A DNA stretch of 64,000 nucleotides from JAFGPL01 sp046485045 (GTDB taxonomy: Bacteria; Bacteroidota; Bacteroidia; Bacteroidales; UBA10428): assembly GCA_046485045.1 (NCBI GenBank), contig JAWOHT010000200.1, forward strand, positions 66,162 to 130,161. Reading direction: 5' to 3'. Position numbers and translations under genes: made by a program. This document shows, one piece after another, positions 1-9,629 of the stretch. Under the pieces are notes generated by a model. It was not told the DNA's origin and did no database searches. It worked only from the letters and a program-made list of their open reading frames with translations. The number at the start of each line of letters is the position of its first letter. Within the stretch, counting starts at the first letter, position 1.

Positions 1-245
1 AAAAATACCAGGTACAGTTTGAATTGTTTCATTTCTTTTTATTAATATTTTTCAATATAGTGAACAAAAATCAAACCAATTATTATAATTTGCAAGTTAA
101 ATATATTATTTTAACTATCGAAAATTATTTTTGGTCTGCGATTTGCTGCAAGATTTGTACCAAAGAAATTTCTGCCTGTGAAACTGACTAAATTGAATAA
201 TTAAAACCAGCCTGCAGTCCAAATCATTATAAAAAATTTATTTTT
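1..245. other. AT-rich leader region before rlmH
   Basis: No credible gene is seen. A Bacteroidota-like -7 box, TATTTTTG, lies at 126-133 on the plus strand, about 110 bases before rlmH, but no TTG at the right distance was found, so it is only a possible promoter. Confidence 0.3.
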
Positions 246-719
246 GTGAAAATACAATTGATCAACACCGGAAAAACAACCGAAAAGCATGTAAAAGAAG
301 GCGTGGAAATATATGCAACACGGTTAAAAAACTATGTTTTGTTCGAGTACATCGACCTGCCTGAAATAAAACAGGCTAAAAACGTTACTTTCGACAAACT
401 TAAGGAACTGGAAGGTGAGATTATCCTTAAAAAAGTTTTAAAAACCGATTATGTGGTCGTGCTTGATGAAAAAGGACTTGAATACGGTTCAACCGAGTTT
501 GCCGGTCATCTGCAAAAAATCATGAACCGGGGAATAAAAAATATGGCTTTTGTTACAGGAGGCCCATACGGATTCTCAAGACAGGTATACGACCGTGCAA
601 ACGATAGAATCTCTTTATCAAGAATGACCTTCCCGCACCAGCTCGTGCGCCTGATCTTTATCGAACAACTCTACAGATCATTTACAATACTCAATAATGA
701 ACCTTATCATCATATATAA
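246..719 (+). CDS. rlmH: 23S rRNA (pseudouridine1915-N3)-methyltransferase RlmH
   Basis: SPOUT-class methyltransferase that methylates pseudouridine 1915 in helix 69 of 23S rRNA, using S-adenosylmethionine, on assembled ribosomes. The 157-residue length equals the family's usual length. The C-terminal half carries the knot motif FVTGGPYGFS, then SLSRMTFPHQLVRLIFIEQLYR, and ends in the family-typical EPYHH. The start is a GTG (246); the N-terminus MKIQLINTGK is where RlmH normally begins and no upstream ATG fits. It is followed after 30 bases by the histidine kinase gene. Function is near certain from the family. Confidence 0.96.
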   Translation: MKIQLINTGKTTEKHVKEGVEIYATRLKNYVLFEYIDLPEIKQAKNVTFDKLKELEGEIILKKVLKTDYVVVLDEKGLEYGSTEFAGHLQKIMNRGIKNMAFVTGGPYGFSRQVYDRANDRISLSRMTFPHQLVRLIFIEQLYRSFTILNNEPYHHI

Positions 720-749
720 TTGTTGGAATTATACTAAACCAGTGAGTGT

Positions 750-3700
750 ATGAACACCCCCCTGAAATACTTTATTGCTTTTTTATTGTTTTTTCTTTCG
801 GCCACTTTTTCTGGTCATATTTTTTCGGTGATAACCTTTGGCGAAAAAAGTGTTGAAAAATTCCAGGAAACTCTCGATGAAAAATATGAATTGCTTGATA
901 AAACAATTGATGCTCTTTTTAATTCAGGTAAAATCGGGCCTATTGATGATTTTGACAAAAAGGGAATCATCATTCTTATTTATAAGGACAACCAGCTCAC
1001 CAGTTTTACGAACAATAATATTCTGTTTCCAAATTATTATGATTCGTTATACTACGACTCAAAACTTATTTTCAACAACCATGCCTGGTATGCCTTGAAA
1101 ACATATGATTATTTGCAATACAAGGCAGTTGGATGGATATTGATTAAAAAAGAGTTTTCCTATAAAAACAAATATCTGGAAAATGAATTTCAGTCATCTT
1201 TTAAAATTCCTGCCTCTGTAAGCATAAGTGAGGACAAATCCGATAATGCATATGAAATAAGGGGATATAACGGCGAATATCTTTTTTCGCTCGTGTTTAA
1301 TAACGAACTGAAATTACCCTGGCTTTACAAAAACCTGGCCTTCATTTTTTTCTTAACAGGAATAATTCTCTTTCTGGTTTTTATTAACACATTATTAAAA
1401 AGGATATCTGACCCCGTTAAAAAAAACTATGCAATTATTGCACTGGTAATTTTTATGGCCGGGTTCAGGTTGGCACAAACCATTTTCAGGTTTCCGGCAG
1501 GCTTATATAGTAATGACCTGTTCAGCCCTGTGATTTTTGCCAATTCAGAGTTGCTGCCTTCGCTGGGCGATCTTCTGCTTAACACAGTTTGTATTTTTTA
1601 TATAATAATAAAATTCGACCGCGATTTTTTTATTCATGAAAGGTTTTTTCAATTACGAGAAAAAGGTAAAAACCATATTAACTCCCTGTTAATTTTTACT
1701 TTAATATTATTTTTCTTTTATTCAAGACATATCTTTTCCAGCCTGATTACCAATTCGAATATTTCGTTTGAAGTATACAAAATTACCAGCTTAAATATAT
1801 ACAGTTTTGTAGGCCTCATAATTATCGGAATGCATTTCGCCGGCCTCGTGATGCTGATAAATAAAGCAACCATTATCGGCAAAGAAACTATTCGGATGGA
1901 ACAGTTTATTTTTAATTTTTCAATTATACTTATCCTCGCGGTACTGTTTTTGTACTTTGCAGGCGAGACAATTGACCCATACTCTGTATTGTTTTTTTTC
2001 CTGCTTTTTTTAATGCTGGTAATTATCAGGTTTAAGGCAAATACTGTTTACGGGTATGGCATTTTGGTTTTAGTGGTACTGGTTTCCTCTGTATATATTG
2101 TTTATTTTATTTCCGCTACCACGATTAAAAAAGACAGGCAAAACATGAAAATACTTGTAGAAAACCTGGCAAATGAACATGACCCGATTGCTGAACTTCT
2201 TTTTGAAGAAATGTCTGAAGAACTCAACAGCGACAGTACCCTGGCTGATATGTTATTTGATATGGAAGTAAGTTACACAGAATTACGCAGCTATTTAAAA
2301 AATAATTACTTTAAAGGATTCTGGGGAAAATATGATTTCAGGTTTTACGATTGCCGACCGATAGACAGTGTGGTTTTTAAAATACCTGACGAATACAGTT
2401 TCCACTGTTACAATTATTTCGGCCAATACATTGGCGAAAAGGGAATGATACTGCCAAATTCAAAGTTTTATTTTATTGACAATACAAACGGGCGCATCAA
2501 TTACCTGGGAATAATCACGTACTTTAAGGAAGGACAGGAATTTCCGGAGATATCATTATTTTTGGAACTTGAATCCACCCTTGTTTCTGAAGAGTTTGGT
2601 TACCCTGAATTGCTCCTTGACAGCAGGCTGGATGTTGACTCTTATCTCGGCGAATATGCTTATGCCAAGTATTATCAAAACAACCTTATTACGCAATCGG
2701 GCGAATTTCATTACAGCCTGGCGCGCGATATTTACGGTGAACAGGAGAAAGAATATAGTTTTATCAGGTTTGATAATTATGATCATTTAATCTATAATGT
2801 AAATGATATAAACGCGATTATTTTAAGTAAACCTACCATTAATATATTAAACAGCCTGATATCATTTTCCTACATTTTTGTTTTTTATTATGTATGTCTG
2901 CTCATAGTTTTTGCAATTTCAAAAGTTGCAACCCACGGAAGAAAGATTCAACTGAACTTTAAAAACAAAATTCAGTTTGCCGTATTCTCAATTTTATTGC
3001 TGTCGCTTGTGCTTATCGGAGGCGGCACCATATACTTCAGCCTTGAACAATACCAGAAAAAGAATTTCAATAACATTACCGAAAAGATACAGTCGGTGTA
3101 TATCGAACTCGACCACAAACTGGCTTACGAAAACAAACTTGACGGCAGCTGGTCATCAGAAAGTTATAGTAACCTTGACCAGCTCCTTCAGAAATTTGCC
3201 GATGTCTTTTACACCGACATAAATCTTTACGATCAGTCGGGAGATTTAATAGCTACCTCGAGGCCCGAAATTTTTGACCGCGGGCTCACCGGCACAAAAA
3301 TGAACCCGCTGGCACTGAACAGCCTTATGATTGAAAAGAAAGCAGAATTCGTGCACAGGGAAAATATTGGTAAACTGCATTATTTGTCGGCCTATGTTCC
3401 GTATATCAATGCGAATAATAATTTACTTGCCTACCTTAACCTGCCCTATTTCACCAGGGAGGCGGAACTAAGGCAGGAAATCACCAATCTGGCTGTAGCA
3501 ATAGTGAATATATATTCATTATTAATTTTACTTACCATTGCTGTTGCTGTCTTTATTTCAGATACCATTACAAAGCCTTTAAGGTTGTTGCAGGAGAAAT
3601 TCAGCCAGGTGAAACTGCTAAAAGACCATGAACTAATTGAATACTCGGGTAGCGATGAAGTAGCAAGCCTTGTTCAGGAATACAACCGAATGGTACAGGA

Positions 3701-4421
3701 GCTGCAAAAAAGCGCTGAACTACTGGCCAAGTCAGAACGCGAAAGTGCCTGGCGTGAAATGGCAAGGCAAATTGCCCATGAGATAAAAAACCCGCTCACT
3801 CCCATGCGTTTAACAATACAACATCTGCAACGTACCTGGAAAGACAAAAATGAAAACTACGCCGAGATACATGAAAAGGTTACTCAAACATTAATCGAAC
3901 AGATAGATAACCTCTCTAAGATTGCATCTGAATTTTCGAATTTTGCACAAATGCCCAAAGCAAAAAACCAAAAACTTGACATTGAGCATATCATCAGGAA
4001 TACCATCAGCCTGTTTTCAAACGCCCCCGGGGTAACCATCGGTTATAAACCCGCAATTAAAGGCCCGGTGTATGTCTTTGCCGACAAAGAACAGCTTGCA
4101 AGAGTCTTTATAAATCTCTTTAAAAATGCCGTTCAATCGGTTCCTGAAGAAAGGGCATGCAAAATTCTGGTAACGATTAACATAATCAACGGCAAAGTGC
4201 TTGCAAAAGTTGAAGACAATGGCAGGGGAATTCATGACGATGTGAAAACAAAACTATTCACTCCTAATTTCACTACCAAATCGAGTGGTATGGGTTTGGG
4301 GCTTGCTATTACTAAAGATATTATCGAAAACATCGGTGGAAGAATATATTTTGAAACATCGTGGGGGAAAGGGACAGTATTCTTTGTTGAATTACCCGAG
4401 TTTTCCGGAAATGAAGAATAA
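750..4421 (+). CDS. Very large membrane-bound sensor histidine kinase (NtrY-like)
   Basis: 1223 residues. There is an N-terminal membrane segment (about 6-26), an extracytoplasmic part, a block of about eight hydrophobic helices (about 190-455), a second soluble sensor region (about 460-700), further membrane segments near 705-765, another extracytoplasmic region, a last membrane segment near 920-940, and then a HAMP-like linker. The HisKA motif AHEIKNPLTPMR places the phosphorylated histidine at H1010. The HATPase part has NLFKNAVQSVPE (N box), DNGRGI (G1) and GMGLGLAITKDII (G2). It resembles NtrY-type kinases, but the duplicated sensor region is much longer than usual and no response regulator gene is adjacent. 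The sensed signal is unknown. It may share a transcript with rlmH (30-base gap). Confidence 0.9.
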   Translation: MNTPLKYFIAFLLFFLSATFSGHIFSVITFGEKSVEKFQETLDEKYELLDKTIDALFNSGKIGPIDDFDKKGIIILIYKDNQLTSFTNNNILFPNYYDSLYYDSKLIFNNHAWYALKTYDYLQYKAVGWILIKKEFSYKNKYLENEFQSSFKIPASVSISEDKSDNAYEIRGYNGEYLFSLVFNNELKLPWLYKNLAFIFFLTGIILFLVFINTLLKRISDPVKKNYAIIALVIFMAGFRLAQTIFRFPAGLYSNDLFSPVIFANSELLPSLGDLLLNTVCIFYIIIKFDRDFFIHERFFQLREKGKNHINSLLIFTLILFFFYSRHIFSSLITNSNISFEVYKITSLNIYSFVGLIIIGMHFAGLVMLINKATIIGKETIRMEQFIFNFSIILILAVLFLYFAGETIDPYSVLFFFLLFLMLVIIRFKANTVYGYGILVLVVLVSSVYIVYFISATTIKKDRQNMKILVENLANEHDPIAELLFEEMSEELNSDSTLADMLFDMEVSYTELRSYLKNNYFKGFWGKYDFRFYDCRPIDSVVFKIPDEYSFHCYNYFGQYIGEKGMILPNSKFYFIDNTNGRINYLGIITYFKEGQEFPEISLFLELESTLVSEEFGYPELLLDSRLDVDSYLGEYAYAKYYQNNLITQSGEFHYSLARDIYGEQEKEYSFIRFDNYDHLIYNVNDINAIILSKPTINILNSLISFSYIFVFYYVCLLIVFAISKVATHGRKIQLNFKNKIQFAVFSILLLSLVLIGGGTIYFSLEQYQKKNFNNITEKIQSVYIELDHKLAYENKLDGSWSSESYSNLDQLLQKFADVFYTDINLYDQSGDLIATSRPEIFDRGLTGTKMNPLALNSLMIEKKAEFVHRENIGKLHYLSAYVPYINANNNLLAYLNLPYFTREAELRQEITNLAVAIVNIYSLLILLTIAVAVFISDTITKPLRLLQEKFSQVKLLKDHELIEYSGSDEVASLVQEYNRMVQELQKSAELLAKSERESAWREMARQIAHEIKNPLTPMRLTIQHLQRTWKDKNENYAEIHEKVTQTLIEQIDNLSKIASEFSNFAQMPKAKNQKLDIEHIIRNTISLFSNAPGVTIGYKPAIKGPVYVFADKEQLARVFINLFKNAVQSVPEERACKILVTINIINGKVLAKVEDNGRGIHDDVKTKLFTPNFTTKSSGMGLGLAITKDIIENIGGRIYFETSWGKGTVFFVELPEFSGNEE

Positions 4422-4571
4422 AAACCAAGATCAAATGACAAATAAAATAATTATTTTTTAGAAAATCATTCTCAATTTATCATTCAAAATTCAGAGAATT
4501 AAGCCGGCCTATCGTTATAAATTATTGCGGTGATGTTGAAAATTTGTTAATTATTAAATCTTTTAAATAGT

Positions 4572-4579
4572 TATATTTG
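4572..4579 (+). promoter_or_regulatory. Candidate promoter -7 box TATATTTG
   Basis: Matches the Bacteroidota TAnnTTTG -7 element and lies 28 bases before the ATG at 4607. It overlaps the TTG at 4577 that would otherwise be the longest start, which argues for the ATG. The nearest TTG upstream is 25 bases away, longer than usual. Confidence 0.5.
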
Positions 4580-4606
4580 GTTTTTACAAACAGTTTACCA
4601 TTTCAG

Positions 4607-7600
4607 ATGCAGAAAAAAGTTATTGTAATATCAGTTTTGGTGTACACATTTTGTATTTCTTTTTCACAAGATACAATCACCGGAATTGTTAACCATTATC
4701 TGAAGGTTTTAGCGGTGGGTGCAGATGAGGTAAACTATGAAGATCATCCGGAAATTTCTTATTTTAAGGAGGGAGATAAGGTTTTACTGATACAGATGAC
4801 AGGGGTAGAACTCGATATAACCGGTGGAACCGGCAACAGGGGTGAACCTGTACGGGGATCAAAAACATCGGACAAAAACACGGGCAGATATGAGATTCTT
4901 CGGGTTGAGGAGGTAGATATTATTAACAAAAAAATTATTTTCACCTCCAGCCTTATGAACACCTATAACAGTGGAGAAAAAATTCAACTCGTGCGCGTGC
5001 TTGAATGTGAAAACAACGCCGTTATAAGTGGCACAGTTACTGCCAAAGACTGGGATGGAAATTCGGGGGGTATTCTTATTCTTATCGTTTACGATACGCT
5101 TCGCTTCGAAGGCAATATAGATGTTTCTAACAAAGGCTTCAGGGGCGCTTCACCAGAAACTGGTTATACCGGAGGATGCCGTCCGGCTAATGATACTGTG
5201 AATTTTCTGGCTGCTGAAACAAACAGGGCCGGAAACAAGGGAGAAGGCAATGTAAGTACAACTTTTCCATATACCAAAGGATGTTTTTTTGCTTCTTCAG
5301 GCGGCGGTGGCGGAAACGGTTTATTTTCGGGTGGCGGCGGTGGCAGCAATTTTGGTGACGGTGGAAATGGCGGAAGACAAGAGGCTTCTTGTATTGCTGT
5401 TCCCCCTTTGGCTATGGGGGGGCTGAATGCAAACGACCTTTACAGTAATAATTGCATTACTATGGGCGGTGGTGGCGGCACCGGGGTGCAAAGCACAGGT
5501 ACAACAGCCTCCAATGGAGGAAATGGCGGGGGTATAGTAATCATCGCAGCCAATATGGTGATTGGCAATAACCGTACTATACTCGCAAGAGGAGAAGATG
5601 TTACCGGCGGACCTTATAATGCCAGCGGCGGTGGCGGCGGGGCCGGGGGAACAGTACTGCTTGATGCTTCATCCTTTTCAGGCAATCTGAATATCTCGGT
5701 GAAAGGGGGTAAGGGCGGAAATACCGGTACCAATTGCAAAGGTTCCGGTGGCGGCGGAGGCGGTGGCTTGTTCTGGATTTCCGGTCAGGATATTACATCC
5801 TTTACCTGTGATACTTCAGGGGGAGCCCCGGGAATAGTGTCGTCATGTGTACCCACAACAACGGGTTATCCGGGACAATCCGGCAAAACAAATATATCAC
5901 TGAGGTTACCACTAAACGGCTTTTTATTTAATGTGATAAGGGGAAAAGATACGCTTTGTGCCGGTCAGCAACCTAAAATCATTACAGGTAGTAATCCTAA
6001 GGGCGGAGATGGAAATTACACCTTTGAATGGGAACAAAGCCCTGATATGTCAACCTGGATAAATGCTGCCGGTTCGGGCGCCAACCAGCGCGATTTTACA
6101 CCTGTACCACTCAATAACACAACCTATTTCAGAAGAATAGTCAGCGTTGGCGGTATCACACCACAGGCAGACACCGTAAGTAAAGTTATTGAAATCTATG
6201 TCTATCCTGCAATATCCAATACTGAAATTTCCGGCACCGATACCATTTGTTATAATCTTACGGCTTTACCGGTAACAGGAAGCCAGCCTGCCGGCGGAGA
6301 CAATACAAATTACACTTACCAGTGGCAGACAAGCCTAAACTCAATCAACTGGAATGATGCCGGCAGTCTGCTTACTACCAATCAACCCTATCTTCCCGGA
6401 CAATTAAATGCCACAAGGTATTATAGAAGGTTTGTTACTTCAACCAAATTCTGTTCGGGTTACAGCGACACTGTTTGTATTACCGTGTTGTCTTCAATTT
6501 CCAATAATTATTTCAAACCAATGGCAGACACTACTATCTGCCAGGGTTTGGCGCCGGGGGTTATACGTGCCGAACAGCCCACTAACGGCGATGGGGTTTA
6601 TACCTACCAATGGCAGAAGAAAGATGTTTCGGGTTGGGAAGATATACCATTAAGTAATACTAAAGAATATACAACAGGGCCAATTACAACATCAACCCAG
6701 TACAGACGTATTGTTTTCTCCGGTAACGATAAAGCCTGCATCGATACATCATCCGATATTAAAAATATTATAGTTTTGGCAGCTATTGCCAATAATAGTA
6801 TTTCAACCGATTCTTCAAGATACTGTTACGGTGATGTACCCCGAATAATCAATGGTTCAGCCCCTTCAGGAGCCAACGGACCAGGGTCATACGCTTACAA
6901 ATGGCTGATAAATGAAGGTACAGGATGGAATGAAATCGCTAATGCAACAGACATTCACCATGCGCATTCAACTCTTACACAAATATCTGAATTTAAGCGC
7001 ATTGTAATTTCAGGAATGTATGGCGCATGTAAAGATACTACTGCCCCACTCTATATCACTGTAATACCTGCAATAATAAACAATCATGGACTTGATGCAC
7101 AGGCCGTCTGCGAAAACAATGCCCCTCTGCCTTTTTCACCTCCTGCTGCAACAGGCGGCACCGGGTCATTTGTTTATAAATGGCTTATAAGGCCCGAAGG
7201 CGCTGCAACATGGTATGAAGCGCCCGGGGTGAATGACCAGACTGGTTATGCATCTCCTGCATTGACAGACTCTGCCGTTTTCGCCAGGAGGGTGGTTACC
7301 GATATCTGTGCAGATACCAGCGAGACTGTTGAAGTACATGTTTATAAAAGAATTAAAAACAATATTATTACCGGTAATAGTTTAAAATACACTTGTTACA
7401 ATTCGCCCGAACCACTTGCCGGGTCTTTTCCTCTTGACGGTAAACACAATGATTACATGTACCTCTGGCAGATGGCCTATACCACCGATGCATGGACAGA
7501 TGCCGCGGGAAATACATCTAATAACTTACAGAATTTTGAGACCGAAAACCTTACCTCCCCAAAATATTACCGTAGAATTGTATTTTCATCTGCCCAGGGT

Positions 7601-8707
7601 GCAGAATGTGTTGATACCAGCAATTATGTGCAGGTGTTGATTAACCAGATACCCTCGGGAGATATTCTGTCTTCGAAAGATACAACATGCGAAGGGGGAA
7701 ATATTAAAATAAAATTTAACATTTCAGGCGATCACGGGCCCTGGAATGTAACTTTTGGTGACGAAACGGCGATAGGTTCAAAAATAACAACTGCCGCAGG
7801 CATAGATTCTGCAGAATTTTTATTCAACACCTCCCAGAATGTCCGCATTTTGTCTATAGAAGACGACAGCGGGTGTTTTGCAGACCTCTCGGCTACAACC
7901 GGACAGGTGAATATAAAAGTTTTTGAAATTCCCGAAGCCAATGCCGGGGAGAATGCCGAGATATGCGATACACGTTACACCCTTGAAGCGGCCAAAAGTT
8001 TACCCAATACAACCGGATTGTGGCAATCATCGCTGGGGGATTTTGATAATGTTTTGCTGGAAAATGCTACTTTAAATATTAAACCTTTTGATGACGGAAA
8101 GTTGAACGGTTGGGCAAAGTGGACCGAAACCAACTGGAGATGTACCGATTCAGACAGCGTGTACCTGATATTCTATGAACAGCCACCCGAAGTTGATGCG
8201 GGTGCAGACAAAACACTCGAATTTGTTTTTCAAACATCACTCGAAGCAATCCCGCAACTGTTTGGAAGTAGCAAATGGACTGTATCTAAAGGCAATGCAG
8301 ATTTTGATAACGATTCACTTCCCGGCGCTTTTGTCAGCGGGCTTGAGTGGGACAATGTGCTTAAATGGACAGTTACAAACGGCACTTGTCCTTCTGTTTC
8401 TGACAGTGTGAATATCTTTGTCAACGACCTGAAGTTGCCCAACGGATTTGCCCCCAATAATGGCTCTATGGATGTATTCAAAGTGGAGATTGAAAATGCC
8501 GAGAAAATTGAACTGATTATTTTTAACCGTCTGGGGCAGGTTGTTTTTGAGGAAACCAATTACACCGAGGGTAATTTCTGGGATGGTACCAACCGGAAGA
8601 ATAATACAGAATTACCCGAAGGCACCTATTTTTATGTGTTAAAGGTTAAAATAGCGGGCAAAAGTGAAATGAAACCTAAAAAAAGTTATATCGAACTGCT
8701 GAGATAA
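4607..8707 (+). CDS. Giant secreted surface protein with gliding-type C-terminal domain (T9SS cargo)
   Basis: 1366 residues from the ATG at 4607, which begins a signal peptide (MQKKVIVISVLVYTFCISFS); an in-frame TTG at 4577 sits inside a promoter box. A beta-rich N-terminal part is followed by a very Gly-rich stretch (about residues 210-420, many GGGGG runs). Six or so Ig/PKD-like repeats of about 100 residues follow, each with a Y-x-W/Q...W core and a YYRRIV-like end strand. The last ~90 residues (LPNGFAPNNGSMDVFKV...FNRLGQVVFE...WDGT...LPEGTYFYVL) match the gliding-motility-associated C-terminal domain (type B), a T9SS secretion signal. It is followed after one base by a PorP/SprF-like gene, the usual partner of type B cargo. 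It is probably an adhesin or surface filament; its ligand is unknown. Confidence 0.88.
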   Translation: MQKKVIVISVLVYTFCISFSQDTITGIVNHYLKVLAVGADEVNYEDHPEISYFKEGDKVLLIQMTGVELDITGGTGNRGEPVRGSKTSDKNTGRYEILRVEEVDIINKKIIFTSSLMNTYNSGEKIQLVRVLECENNAVISGTVTAKDWDGNSGGILILIVYDTLRFEGNIDVSNKGFRGASPETGYTGGCRPANDTVNFLAAETNRAGNKGEGNVSTTFPYTKGCFFASSGGGGGNGLFSGGGGGSNFGDGGNGGRQEASCIAVPPLAMGGLNANDLYSNNCITMGGGGGTGVQSTGTTASNGGNGGGIVIIAANMVIGNNRTILARGEDVTGGPYNASGGGGGAGGTVLLDASSFSGNLNISVKGGKGGNTGTNCKGSGGGGGGGLFWISGQDITSFTCDTSGGAPGIVSSCVPTTTGYPGQSGKTNISLRLPLNGFLFNVIRGKDTLCAGQQPKIITGSNPKGGDGNYTFEWEQSPDMSTWINAAGSGANQRDFTPVPLNNTTYFRRIVSVGGITPQADTVSKVIEIYVYPAISNTEISGTDTICYNLTALPVTGSQPAGGDNTNYTYQWQTSLNSINWNDAGSLLTTNQPYLPGQLNATRYYRRFVTSTKFCSGYSDTVCITVLSSISNNYFKPMADTTICQGLAPGVIRAEQPTNGDGVYTYQWQKKDVSGWEDIPLSNTKEYTTGPITTSTQYRRIVFSGNDKACIDTSSDIKNIIVLAAIANNSISTDSSRYCYGDVPRIINGSAPSGANGPGSYAYKWLINEGTGWNEIANATDIHHAHSTLTQISEFKRIVISGMYGACKDTTAPLYITVIPAIINNHGLDAQAVCENNAPLPFSPPAATGGTGSFVYKWLIRPEGAATWYEAPGVNDQTGYASPALTDSAVFARRVVTDICADTSETVEVHVYKRIKNNIITGNSLKYTCYNSPEPLAGSFPLDGKHNDYMYLWQMAYTTDAWTDAAGNTSNNLQNFETENLTSPKYYRRIVFSSAQGAECVDTSNYVQVLINQIPSGDILSSKDTTCEGGNIKIKFNISGDHGPWNVTFGDETAIGSKITTAAGIDSAEFLFNTSQNVRILSIEDDSGCFADLSATTGQVNIKVFEIPEANAGENAEICDTRYTLEAAKSLPNTTGLWQSSLGDFDNVLLENATLNIKPFDDGKLNGWAKWTETNWRCTDSDSVYLIFYEQPPEVDAGADKTLEFVFQTSLEAIPQLFGSSKWTVSKGNADFDNDSLPGAFVSGLEWDNVLKWTVTNGTCPSVSDSVNIFVNDLKLPNGFAPNNGSMDVFKVEIENAEKIELIIFNRLGQVVFEETNYTEGNFWDGTNRKNNTELPEGTYFYVLKVKIAGKSEMKPKKSYIELLR

Positions 8708-8708
8708 G

Positions 8709-9626
8709 ATGTATCAAAAAATTTATATATTGACCGTTCTGCTTTTCATTTTCGCCTTAAAAGGGAGATGTCAGGACCGTTCTATTCTAAACAGCCAGTA
8801 CCAGTTCAACGGGATGGTGATCAATCCGGCGTATGCCGGGCGCAACGAGGTTTCAACCTTTTTGTTTTCATACCGTAACCAATGGATGGGTTTTGAAGGC
8901 GCCCCTAAGGCTTATACGCTTAGCCTGCACTGGCCCATGAAAAATATTAAAACCGCCCTGGGCGTGTTGGGCTACCAGGAAGAGATCGGGCCGAGAAAAT
9001 CTTCGAGCGTTTACTTTAACTATGCACACAGGATAGTTTTAGGAAATGGCAAATTGTCAATGGGACTCAGGGGAGGGATAACATCGGGCAGGTTCGAAAT
9101 GATTGACCTTGGAAACGGTGAATTTGTTTTTGATGATAAACTTCAAAACTTTCTTCTACCAAATTTTGGATTGGGTACCTATTATTACAACCGTAATTTT
9201 TTTGCGGGTTTTTCCATACCCCTGCTCCTGGGTTATAGAGTAGAAGATAAGTCGAAAGGGTTGCAAGTTTACCACGATTTCATTAACTACAGTTATTGCT
9301 TTACTGCGGGCTATTCATTCCCTATAAACAATATTTTAAGGCTTCAACCTTCAACCTTAATAAGTTATCAAAAGAGCTATTCGTTTTTTACCGATATCAA
9401 CATGAACCTTATATACAAGGATATTTTCATGGGGGGACTATCTTACAGGCCAGACGAAGCATTCATTTTTTTATTTAACTGGAAAATGAATTATCAGTCA
9501 AGGCTTGGTGTTTCATACGACTTCGGAATGGGAAATTTGAGTAAATATCATAGTGGTTCGCTTGAATTTACTTTTCAATATGAATTTGGATATAAAATAA
9601 AGGTAACTGATCCGGGAAACTTTTAA
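8709..9626 (+). CDS. PorP/SprF family type IX secretion outer-membrane protein
   Basis: 305 residues with a signal peptide (MYQKIYILTVLLFIFALKGRCQ). It has the family signature near the N-terminus (SQYQFNGMVINPAYAGRNEV...FSYRNQWMGFEGAPKAYTLSLHWP) and amphipathic strands typical of an outer-membrane beta barrel. PorP/SprF proteins are partners needed for export or anchoring of particular type B T9SS cargo, and this gene starts one base after such a cargo gene, so the two are very likely a dedicated pair. The next gene follows after three bases. Confidence 0.93.
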   Translation: MYQKIYILTVLLFIFALKGRCQDRSILNSQYQFNGMVINPAYAGRNEVSTFLFSYRNQWMGFEGAPKAYTLSLHWPMKNIKTALGVLGYQEEIGPRKSSSVYFNYAHRIVLGNGKLSMGLRGGITSGRFEMIDLGNGEFVFDDKLQNFLLPNFGLGTYYYNRNFFAGFSIPLLLGYRVEDKSKGLQVYHDFINYSYCFTAGYSFPINNILRLQPSTLISYQKSYSFFTDINMNLIYKDIFMGGLSYRPDEAFIFLFNWKMNYQSRLGVSYDFGMGNLSKYHSGSLEFTFQYEFGYKIKVTDPGNF

Positions 9627-9629
9627 AAT

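Noticed and set aside
5280..5780. Repeated GGCGGTGGC tracts that look like a tandem repeat array
   Set aside because: They encode the poly-Gly part of the surface protein and vary in spacing; not a separate repeat element.
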